Origin: Branchiostoma belcheri | Taxonomy: Eukaryota; Chordata; Leptocardii; Amphioxiformes; Branchiostomatidae | Reading direction: 5' to 3' | Assembly: GCF_001625305.1 (NCBI RefSeq) | Contig: NW_017802503.1 | Coordinates: 253,099 to 317,098 of the forward strand | Length of the DNA: 64,000 bases | Shown here: positions 35,386 to 47,300 of the stretch, piece after piece | Layout of the letters: the number at the start of each line of letters is the position of its first letter | Position numbering within the stretch: position 1 is the stretch's first letter | The notes under the pieces: generated by a model | The model's database searches: none | Seen by the model: the letters and a program-made list of their open reading frames with translations, nothing else | Told to the model about the DNA's origin: nothing | Program-made: the position numbers and the translations under genes

Positions 35386-38300
35386 TTACAAAATTTGACA
35401 GAAGTTAGATTTCTTCATCATACGACTCCTGACTTTTAAAACCGGCTGATCAGCTTCATCTGCATTCCCGTTCACAGACCGTCCACTGAACAGGTTTTCT
35501 TCCTCCGGTTCCGGAGTTCTTGGCGAGGGAAGCAAAATGTCCTCAATGATGACGTAGCCTAGTTTTGTTGTCAGGACAATGTTGTCTCGGTTGGCCACGA
35601 TGTTGGTGATGGTTGCGTACACATACTGGGCAGTCACCATGTTTCCTGTGGACAAGGAGAATAAGCAGTTCCATCAGACAAATTGGAGATAATTCAGGCA
35701 ATGTAGCATGTTTCAGGGTACGTGGGTGCAGGTTAGACATCCAGGTAATAAGATACACCAAAAAACAGTTACTCATGTAACTGGATATGACTTTGGAAAT
35801 GGTCAGACGTTTCAGGTAGCATCCACTACCTTTCATCAGTGACACTAGAGACTGCAGGAGAATGGCAGGTTTCAGCCTTGCATCCTCTTTTTACAAACAT
35901 ATGCAATCTTGAATGGTCTTAGTTAAAAGCTTCAATCAAATTGTAGTTCATAAATAATGTGTTAAAGATTGAAGTGATATTTCTCCCACCTGTTTGGAGG
36001 TCCCACATCTTGAGTGACCTGTCGTGGCCCCCAGTCAGCAGGTACTTGTCGTCGTGACTGAACGACAGGCACACGATCCCTTTGAACACGGGAGACTTGG
36101 CGTACAGCTCGTGCACCAGTCTGCCCGTGCCCAGGTCCCAAACCCGCATGGTCTCTCCCGTCGACCCTGATGCCAACAACTTCTGGTCGTGGCTGACGCT
36201 CAGACACGTCAGCGGGCTGTCATGGCCCACCAGGACATACACAACTTTGTCCTGCTTGTTATCGAAGACCAGAATCTGCTTATCGTCCGTGCCGACTGCG
36301 GTGTATTTCCGGTCGTCTGTCATGGTGACGCAGGTGATTTTTCCATCACAGTTCGGTTTGCGGGTCCAGAGAAGCGTCATGGAGTCAATGTCCCAGGATG
36401 ACACGGAGTTGTTGTCTGTGACTGCAACCAGGTACCTTTATTAAAAAAAATCAAAGAAAAACACTTATTAGTTATTGGTCTCCAATTCGAGGTGTTTCAG
36501 TGTCAAATACCGTAGGTATCTTTAGCTTTCCAGGGCCTAAACTTCACAATTTCTGGTAAATAAAGCAATGGTTGCCCAGGTGGCTGCCCTGGGTAGGTTG
36601 CTTAGTGCTTGCGTCAATGTGGAAAATTTTCGGGACCGAGAAAAAGCGGCATGCGATGGCCTGGTGCTTGGGTTGAAGAGGCGGTCCCCTGTGCAGGTTT
36701 GACTGTATAGTCATGTACACATACCTGTCCATACGTGTGATCCAGAAGCACCTGATGCCACCTGCGCCCTGGTCCAACTGCCGTATAAACTGGCCCGTGT
36801 TCAGGTTCCACAGCTTGATGAAACCTGCCTCGTCTCCAGTCACCACACAGTTGTTGTCGTGAGTGATTCTCAGGTAGGTTACAGAGCCTGCAGGAAAAAA
36901 GTGTTTTCAACTTTCGTTACAATCACAAAATTTGTGAATTCTTTCTTCAGGTTGGTAAGTCACTGAGTAAAGTCAGACACTTTTACACATTCAACCAAGT
37001 GTTTTATTCAGCCAACGTTTCGGTGACAATGTGAACCAGTCAGAATTTCCCTGAAGAAGGTGACAGATGGTCATCGAAACGTCAGCTGAATAAAGACGAC
37101 AGGTTGTGCAAAAAGAGTCTCTTTACTTGAGCACAAAATTGCTCATACAAAATATTACATAAATATGCACTGTTGCTAATAAAGGTACAATTTAAAATTG
37201 GTCGATTTACACTTCAGATCAATGTAAAATGACTACAATTATAGTGTCAGACTTTCTAAGAGAATAGGTATGGGACAACTGCATGTGCAAGATGTCGGTT
37301 AGCTTGAGGAATGAATCCATTCTTCTATACAGAGTATTCAGAAGTTAAGTTACCAAAAGCTATCTAACATCAAAATGTAACCACTCACCATCCTTGTCAG
37401 TGATAGTTCGGACGTCTTTGCCGTCTTTTGAGTTCCACACGCTCACCTCGTTCTCGCTGCCCTCCCGTTTGTACACCACGTACCCTGCATCACACGTCAC
37501 TCCCACAATGCTGTGCTTGTCGATGAACCTGGGGGTGGACATCTTCATCTTGCTCTGTTCGACTTCCCAAACCTTATTTTTAATCAGAAAAACAGTAATG
37601 AATACAAATGAATGAAAGGGCACAGACAAAATGGCTGCGAACTCAAGTTAGGCACAACCTATTTACAATGTATATTCTCGCAAATCTGAACTGGCGAGGA
37701 CCCTGCTGCAGTGAGCCACCCCATCATGTCTTGTATAAATGTATATTTACTAAGTAAACGCACTAATGCACTTGTCCCGTCTTTGGCACACATAGAATCA
37801 GTTGTTCATGTTCCCTTCTTGATTATCCTTTTCTTTCCTTTATTTACAAATGTACAGTGTATGTACTGGATCACAATTGTTACTGACAATGCGCAACCTG
37901 CCAATAATCCTATATTGTAGGGCTAGGAAGAAATGAAGAAGAAGAATTGACTATTTTTCAAAGAATGCTGAAGAGCTTGCCGAAGAGGACTGAACGCTGG
38001 TAGGTACTAGTATATCCCAAACCTTTGTGTAGTAGGAGTCGGTGGACGCCGTCACCACGATGTACCCCGTCACCTCCATGGCCGTGATTTTTGCCGCCTG
38101 TCCGTCCAGCGTCTGGACAAGCCGGCCGCTCCCGAAGTCCCAGACGTTCAGGTGTTCGTCCCGAGCTCCGGACACGATGACCTGCAAGATTCAAGATCAC
38201 TTGACACTGTAAGGATTTTGGACACTGAACAAGACTATTTCCTGAGAGTGGTGAAGGAGGCTATTTAGGCTATTCAGGGCCCATCACCCTTCACTAAACC

Positions 38301-41300
38301 ACGACGGGGGCCGACATCGTCTACAGATACCTTTGACCCAGTGTTGACGTCACACTTCAGAGAAGCCATGTGACAAGCCTCACTGGGTCAGTCTACTGAG
38401 GAAGACCAGGGTGCTGGTCTAAAGCTCTAGGTGAGAGAATTTTTCGTGTTGGCTCTAAAGTTTTAACTCTAAATATGTAACTACCAACACGGATGAACTT
38501 TCATGATAGTATGTTTAAAATAGATAAATTCTGTACCTTGTTGTCGCTGGTGATGGCCACACAGTCCACGATGCCGTAGTGCCCCTGCATGTGGCGGATC
38601 TCTCTTCCCTCAGACAAGTCCCACAGTTTCACCACCTTGTCCGACCCGGATACCGCATACTTCCCGTCTGACGTGATGGCTAGAGAGTACACCGGGTGGG
38701 AGTGCCCTTCTAACCTGTGAACCATATTATATCTGTATCAAACCTGTGAATAGCAAAGTTCTTTTTATCACAACCATTTATTTTTCACTAGCCGACGTTT
38801 CGATGACCGTCTGTCATCTTCATCAGGGCAGTATGGACTGGGTTACTGTGCACTGACACTAGATGTTACTTGGTGCATGTCAGTGCACAGTAACCCAGTC
38901 AGGATTGCCCTGATGAAGATGACAGAAGGTCATCGAAACGTCGGCTAGTGAAAAAAAGAACTTTGCTATTCAGTCGTTTACCAACCTGATGAAATCATTT
39001 ACGGATGTATCAAACCCGATTAACATATTTCATTTTTGTACCTTGGCTACCATGTATATACTAGGACTCTACCATAATATTGTATTTTTAAAAATGTATG
39101 TATTACTAACATCTGTGTCCATAATATCACTAGGGTCCATAATATTGCCACCTTGAGAAACAGTGTGCTTAAAGATATTTTTACTGCAACATACCCTAGG
39201 TATGTACATTTGAGGTGCGCAGGAGTGCATACCAAAAGTATGTTGCAGTAAAAAATATCTTAAAGCACACTATTTCTCAAGGTGGCGATATTATGGACCC
39301 TGGTGATATTATGGACACTGATGTTACTTCCATTTATGTCTAACAATTTTCATCTTTCCCCCAGGGTGTCCCTTAGTAATATAGTCTTTGACTAGTTGGG
39401 ACACCCTGGCTTCTTTGTAAGCCGAATAAATAAATAAATAAATAACCTTAGTAAAACGTTTTTATTCCAACACACAATTTACAGAGATCAAATTTTCAGT
39501 GATCACTGTCGCCTTCATCAGGATAATTAATGACCAATCACTTCACAACGTGATCTCGCGAGAGTTACGGTTTACAAACACGTGACCTTATTCACACGAG
39601 ACTTTACTGATACGTGACGTAAGCAATTGATCAAAAGTGCCAGGGAGTTTATATCGTCCACTATCTCTATTGAGTGAAGGCTGAAGTGCTCTGACATATA
39701 AAGCCTGCCTAATGCCTCTTAGAAAGTAGATATTAATAAATAAATAACCTGTGAACCACCTCCCCGCTCTCCATGTCTATGACAGAAAGCGTGGCGTCCT
39801 TTGACCCGGAAACAATCCTGGCATTCTGGGTGACCCTCAGGCAGGTCAGGTGACCTGTGAATGAATGAGAATGAATGAATGAATGAATGAATGAATGAAT
39901 GAATGAACGAACGAACGAACAAATGAATGAATGAATGAATGAGATTTCATTTTTGTGTCGTGCGCATTCCCGCACCCAGCCCATGTGGGCTTATACGACA
40001 CCGATTCAATAAATTATACATAAACAAAAGAGAATCAAAGGTACACATAACAGAATCCAATCAAAATATGAACACAAATAAAGGTAGGCTATATACAATA
40101 ATGGTGAACAAAGTGAACTCATAACAGATCGTAAATGCAAATAAACAAATCTGTACATAATGAACCAAGATCTCACAAAATAAATACAAGTACATAAGGT
40201 AAATCAAACATAATAAGAGAAAACAGACGTGCAGAAGTAAGAAAAAGTGACAGACCTGTGTGTGTGGAGAAGGTGTTTCTCATCTCGCCTGTCTCTGTGC
40301 CCCACATCTTGATGCTGTTGTCCTCTGCTCCGGTGATGATGTACCGGTTGTCGTGGGAAACTGCCAGGCAGGAAACAGCGCCCTCGTGCCCCTTCAGGGT
40401 GAACTGCAGCTTCCCAGACTCGATGTCCCAGACATTAACCTGAAATACAAAGCAGGAGAAGTTACTATAATTTTAAAGTCTTAAACTTGGGAGTCTTTCT
40501 GGTACATCAACAAGAAGTAATGAATTTCAAATTATTTTGCCATTGTTTACTGTAAATTTGTGGGATTGTAGAAAACAGCCTCCAGTTTAATTCTGGACTT
40601 CCAGTTTAATTCCGGACTATTTCTCATATCTCAACAACCTTACATCTAGATGGGCTAATATCGTAAACTATAGGTAAAAATGTTGTAAGAAATATGTATA
40701 TGTAGCGGCCATTGAGGACCACTTAGGGATTAAATCCATATTGTAAAATTCTGGGAACTGGCATCAGAATTCTGGGAAGAATTCTGCAGAATTGGCCACC
40801 TGTAACCAGTTATTTTAGCCCCCCTTGCCCCCCAGAATCTGCTTGGAGATCAGTAGTACATGTATATATGACTCCCCCACTCACCCCATTGCCGACAGGT
40901 GACACGACCCTGCGTGAGTCCCTGGTGGTGGTGAGCAGGGCGCGGTGGCTGTAGTGGGCGTGGTCCTCCTCCATGCTGATGACCAGCCGGCCTGTCTCCA
41001 GGTTCCACACCTTCAGGGTGTTGTCCAGCGAGCCAGACACCAGAAGCTCGTTGTTGGGGGCAGCAGAAATTACCTCAATGGCATCTGTGGCAGACAAAAG
41101 TTTTTTTTTGTGATGTACACTCGTCTGACGATGGCCCAGAAACAGTAGGAGAAGAAATACTGAGGAGGAGATCAAGAGAGTAGCGAATAGCTGACCTGAG
41201 AAAGACAGCCCAGAGACGAGTGAAGTGGAGAACTATCAACAGTGGCCTATGCGCCAGCAGGAGGGAAGGGCCAAAGTACATGTAAGTACATGTAAGTATT

Positions 41301-44300
41301 ACTAAGTACACTTGTCTACACTACACATTACAGTTGACAGCTACAAGTAAAAGAATGCCTCTGCGGAAAACACTACAAAATGATGGGGTAAAACTTGGAC
41401 TTAACTCACTTAAGGATATGGCAGTAGTGGCGCAAGACCGAAACCTTTGGAGACAAAAAGTCAGACAAGGAGTCGACCTATGCAACAAGGTTGCGGGAGG
41501 ATCTAAGGTCTAAGGTAAGGTCTGCTGAATAGGTCTAAGACTTAGACTAAGGGGCTAAATCAGCTACCTATAATGGCAAGAAGCAGAACTCAAGTCAGAA
41601 GCTCTGAGGAAGGTGTCTGATAGGCACCAAAACATCAGCACTTACTAATAGGTGAGACAATCTTGGTTGTGTACAAGAAAACTCCCGTATCCTAGCCAAA
41701 ATATATGAATGCAAAAAAAAATTTGTGGGGCAACAACCTACCTGTGTGTCCCGTGAGTGTTCTCTCCAGTTCCATGACGTCCGACTCGTTCTCGTAGATG
41801 CGGATGGTACAGTCTCGCGCCGCCGTCACCATGTAGCCTCCGTCTGGAGTCATGGCGATGGAGGTGATGCCGGCTCTGTGATGGGCCAGGGTCGTCCGCA
41901 GGGGACCGCCTGGGAGTGGAGGTAAGGTAGAGTCAATACTCTCACACGTCTTCTTAATTATGATACAACAACCTGTGGCTTTGTTTTATGCAATAACAAA
42001 CTATGAATTCAAATAAAAGCTCATCCGTGTTGGTAGAATCCAAAGTGTTGTAAAGTTAAAGCTTTGTTCCAGCACAAGGAAGGAACACCCGAAAATTTAT
42101 CGTGAGTTCCATTCTTGTGTTGGAACAAAGCTTGAACTTTACATAAAAAAACTATGAAGTTCTGACAACAATGGTAATAGTTTTTTAAATCTCAGATTTG
42201 GCCTTAAAAATGGATGCTTTAATTATTAGTTAGAGTTATATATAATCAATGTTTTTTTTTGCTTTAACGTTATATGAATTTTTTCAATGTGATATTAATT
42301 ATTAACAGCTTTTCATATGATCTTTTATTTAATCTCTTCTGAGTAAGCAAGCAAACATTCATGCAGTTTCAAAGCAGGAAATTGCAATAAAGTGCACAAA
42401 TCTACAAGCAACATACTCAATTAGGCAGAGATCATGCAAAACACCTGTTAACTATATAATTGGTAGACCAAATAGACCATAATTATGCATCTTAATGACA
42501 TGGACTCGAATCAACAGCTGAATCTTTTGATCCATCTGGATCATGAAGTTTAGCTGGTAGTTTTGCTTGGTCCCAGATATCATTGCACATTCTTTACACG
42601 CATTTGAATATAATCTACAAGCACAGTAATTAGTGTCTAGGCATTACAAGCAACAAGCAGGATCACACACAGAGCATAATGCTGATGAAAACAGAGCAGC
42701 ACAATTTGCAGAAGAACATGCAGGGTTCCACATAATAACAGCTACATGATTGTAACTATTATAGTTACACACATAAATGACAGGGGAGGGGGGTTTAATC
42801 TGGTTCAAGTTAGTCTGTGATTGCACATGTATTCTCAACACAAATAAAGAAAAAGCAGTGAATTAGACAGTGTGTTAATATCATGTGTTACTATGTGAAT
42901 CAGGGTGGAACCACCTGATGGGATGGTTGGACAAAGATCCAAAAGTACAAAGAATCATGAGCACAACAGAGTGTATTCGATGCAGTACATGGGAAACTAT
43001 ACAAGATATTGATACAGCAACTTGATATACATGTAGTAGGATTTGATATGAATTTGACTAGATGATCCAATGATAGTGTAGACAGAGAGAATAGATGATG
43101 TTGGTGTAGATGCTCATATTGCTGGGAATGACGGACACCACAATGACTGCTGTGCAGTACAGTATGATTGCTGCTGGGATTTGGAGTTTGCTATTTTGTT
43201 TTCGAATCAAATTTTGCAGTAAAGTCATCCATAAATTTCAGTTTCAGCAGCAGTACTGGTAATACCTGGGGGAGGGAATCCCGTTCCCCGGGTAACAAAC
43301 ATCAGTTCCCCGCTGGACACACAGCGGTCCTGACACCACCACATGCACTGCCTCACCAGCGTCCCGATCCGCTCAAAATGCCGACCGAATGCGGACAGGC
43401 GCCCTATAAGCTCAGATGCTGGGAGCATGTTCACGATGGAACCCTTTTGTGAGAAGGCTTTCGAGAGAGAGAGAGAGAAGAAACACAGAGGTGTGAAGGC
43501 TTGGAGGGAATAGCCTGGTATCCAGTCTCACGTGGTATAGGGTCAGGTTTTTCTCGGGGCTGTAGGAGCTCTGTCCCGCCCGCCTCAGCTAGGTTTCCCG
43601 GTGTCTTCACAATGGGAGATTGATTAGTCCTACCACGAACATGTTGGTAGCCTGGGAGCCAGATCCATAGCACACTGGACACACCGTGCTCACTGAGATA
43701 CTTTGTGTCCAGTGTTCTATGGGTCTGGCACCCAGGCTAATATGTTGGGGCAAACCAAATCCCCAAGCATACCATCAGTTGTTAGCGTAACCGGGTTGGC
43801 CTGTTTCACTGGGCGGGGGAAGCTATTTAGAGCCCCCAAAGACACAGCCTGTCTGAACACCCTAACACCCGCAATCACGTAAGACTGGATACCAGCGAGG
43901 CTAAGGATCGGAGGGGTGGGTATACCTGGTGGAGGGAAGCTTGAACCATGTGGTACGAAGGAGGGCGCCCCCCTACTGACACAGTTGGCACTACACCAGG
44001 ACAGACACTGGCCCAGTAACTGCCTAATCCTGACAAAGTCAGCGCTATACGAGGACAGACGACCCACCAGCTCTGCAGACAGGCTGTTGACAGCGTCTCG
44101 CTCAAAGGCTTAGAGGAACAACAACAAAAAGAAAAAAAACATGCGTTATGGGGTTAGCGGCTAGAGGGACACCCTATGGAGCGGACAGTTGGTAGTACCT
44201 GGAGGTGGGAAGCTAGCACCACGGGTTATCACCGACATGTCTGGTTCCTTCTCGTGCCATCGCGTGCAACAGGAGCGTTGCGGTGACTGGATATTTAGCT

Positions 44301-47300
44301 GGCCCTGGGGTACCAGACGGGGTAGTTTGTCCCTGTCACACCATCGCGAGCACCAGGCACGACACTGGGACACGAGGGACCCAATGTGCCGGGATCGGTC
44401 GCTCAGCCAGTCCAAGCGACCGACCAACTCTGTGGCCAACGGATTGGTGTATCCTCCTAGGGAAAAAACTTCTGTGTTAATAACTACATGGGAAGAGAAC
44501 CGATCGTTATATACCTGGTGGGTAAATAGAAGTGCTGTGAGGCAGCATGAAGGGACGCCGCGTCACGCGGTCGCAAAATTTCGTGCACCACGCCCGCGAC
44601 TGCTCCAGGAGGCTGTCCACGATTGGTCGGGACTGACGTTCGAACGGCACGAGTCGACCAATCAGCTCCAAGGCAAGATGGCTGGGCACGCCACCTGTTA
44701 GGGTCAAAGGGCACCACATACATACACTATAGAGTTTCTACAATCCGGTTTCTTTATAACTTAGACTGGAAAGGAAATTAAAAGAAAATCATCTGATGTT
44801 AAAGAATAAGGGGAAGTCTTGACAACACAGAAATGCAGCACAGCTAAGCCATCACCACACCACCTACTAGTAGCAGTTTAAGAATTCAAGGTTAAAACAA
44901 TTATCTACTGCAACTACAACAGAGGAAAAATGCTTTGTGATTAAATATGTTAAATGGGCAGAATCAAATGCAAATGCCACAAAAACTCCAAAATCTACAA
45001 ACAATGAGCACTAACAGTAATTGTTCATAATAGCAGCTAATGCAGTCCCCTCTTTTAAGATATAATATCACAATAAAACTAAGCATGCATTCAATTTGCA
45101 TTGAAAAATACATGGTACAATTAGATAATAGCATACATGCATTAATACACAAAACTCTAGAAATGGTAGCTACAATTTACCTTACTATACATGAGTAATA
45201 CACAATTTTAAGAATATTCAAACTGGAAGTGAACTAGAAAAATAAACAATCAAATTTTGATTAAAATCTTACAACAGACTCAGTGGCAAAATGCATCATA
45301 ATTTTTTCCCTTTAGATCTTCAGTCTTGAATAAACTCTTTATTCAAAAGTGCCAAACAGACATAGACTGAAGTAAATGTACCTTTAAACTCTAGCGTGGG
45401 TTTGATGAGCCTGAGAGCGTCCCTGAGCAGCCTGATCTCCAGGTTATCCTGCAGCTGCAGCACCATGTTGTAATCCTCGATCAGATCCTTCACACTGAAC
45501 GCATCAATCATGTTGTTCATGAAGTCCAGATTACCTGGATAAGGAACAATATGATATGCATGAACCTGGGCACCAGTTGATAGTCACTCTCTAAGCACTT
45601 ACTACTTTATGTTACAACTTGCTGAAAGCATTGTCGTAACCTGCTTGCAGCTAATGATGAGAGAGAAGGATTATTCTTAATTTATAAGGCCAGTAGAGAG
45701 TGTGGCCTTGCCAGTGTGGACCAGCTAGACAGAGTTGCTAGGAAAACTTGTGTGAAGACGAGCTGACTGCTGCCCACCCTTGAGTCAGGGTCATACCCGC
45801 AGCAGTTAAATCAAAGACTGGATACTACATACTACTAGTATTTGCAACAAGACAGCACAGAAATGTCATGGTGTTAGGTATAACTTTTAAATAACTAATC
45901 CTCACCCAGAGTGTGTTTGAAGATGTCGTCCATCCTGCCTGCGTGGAGCAGGTGAAAGGTCACCTCGTTCAGTTTGCGGCGGTTGAAGACGTTGTCGTCG
46001 TACTTGTCGGGCTGCGGCACGACGTTCCGGTCGGCGTTGTAGTACTCCCGCTTCCCATTCACGTCCATCGTGATCTCCTTCCTGCAACAGTTTTGTTTTT
46101 GTTAGTCAACATGACACAGTACAGAGTAAAGAGACTCTTTTTACACAACCAAGTCTTTCATTCAGCCGACGTTTTGGTGAGCGTCTGTCACCTTCCTCAG
46201 GGCAATTCTGACTGGTTCACATTGCATTACAGCACAGGTGTCACTGCTTTAGATGCAGCGAACCAGTCAGAATTGCCCTGAGGAAGGTGACAGATGGTCA
46301 CCACACCACACTTTCCTCACTTCACTCAGGTGTAAATGAGTACCTACAATGTAGCTTCGGTTAGGGACGTCCCTCGGATAGGACGTGAAATGGAGGTCCC
46401 GTGTTTGGGATAGCCACATCACTTATCGAAAAGAGTAGGGGACCTTCCCGGTGTGAGTGGTTCAAACCTTACAGTCCAGTCTTATGCAGCTTGTACATGT
46501 ACGTACATGTACATAACTGGTGTGTTACGCCTAAAGGCGGTTTACTGCAGTTATGCGAAACGAACAAACCTGCGCCCGTTGCTCCAGGTGCCGAGGAAGA
46601 AGTCAGCCAGGATGTGGTGACGGGCTCGGCTGTTGTCTCCCGCCAGGTACCGCTCCTGGGCACACTCTATGAACTGTCTGTTGGGGAGGTACAAAACAAG
46701 AGAACTCTCAATTGTTGGCTAATGGTCACTCCCTTGGCTAATGGTTATTTAGAGCCTTGCCACTGTAGGATCTGCTTGGGGATTAAACGATTGCCACCAT
46801 TGCCGTTGATGTTCTTCATCATTGTAGTTAAACGTATAGTCTTTTCTTTGGCAAGAGAACTAACATGTAGAAATAGCTGGACTTTTCTTGGAACAAGACT
46901 AACTTCAAATGAACTGTCTGTTGGAAAGGTATGAAAGCATTATAACAGATTGCCACCATTGTCATTGATGTTCTTCATTGCTGTTGCACTGGCAAGCCAT
47001 CAGCCAATCAGATACTCCCCCTCCTTTTGCTGGATGAAATGCTACCAGCCAATCACATTGCTTCTTGACTGTAGTCAGGGTGGTGATTGGCTGATGACGG
47101 TCGGTAGTGCTGATGTCACAAGTACAGTACCTGTGGAACAGCTGGAAATACTGTACCTGTGGAAGAGCTGCAGGACTCTCTTCCCGTCCGCCTGTCTCTC
47201 GGCGAGGTACTCCATGATGTCGTACTTGAGTCGGGTGACGATGAGGGGAGGGATGCGCACCACGTCCTTGTTGGGAGGAGACCAGTACTGGTACACGTCG

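Larger units (their letters stand above)
38787..38952. repeat. Foldback element with two opposed hammerhead-like motifs
   Basis: It is a near-perfect inverted repeat: arms begin CACTAGCCGACGTTTCGATG and end in its complement, around a central inverted GTGCACTGACA pair. The arms extend outward into CAAAGTTCTTTTT / AAAAAGAACTTTG. Each arm contains one complete hammerhead-like core (38794-38826 minus, 38910-38942 plus). Confidence 0.8.

Noticed and set aside
46490-46560. Possible tRNA-like or promoter element around ACATGTACGTACATGTACAT
   Set aside because: It is a simple palindromic microsatellite next to a fragment of the LINE tail; no tRNA cloverleaf could be drawn.
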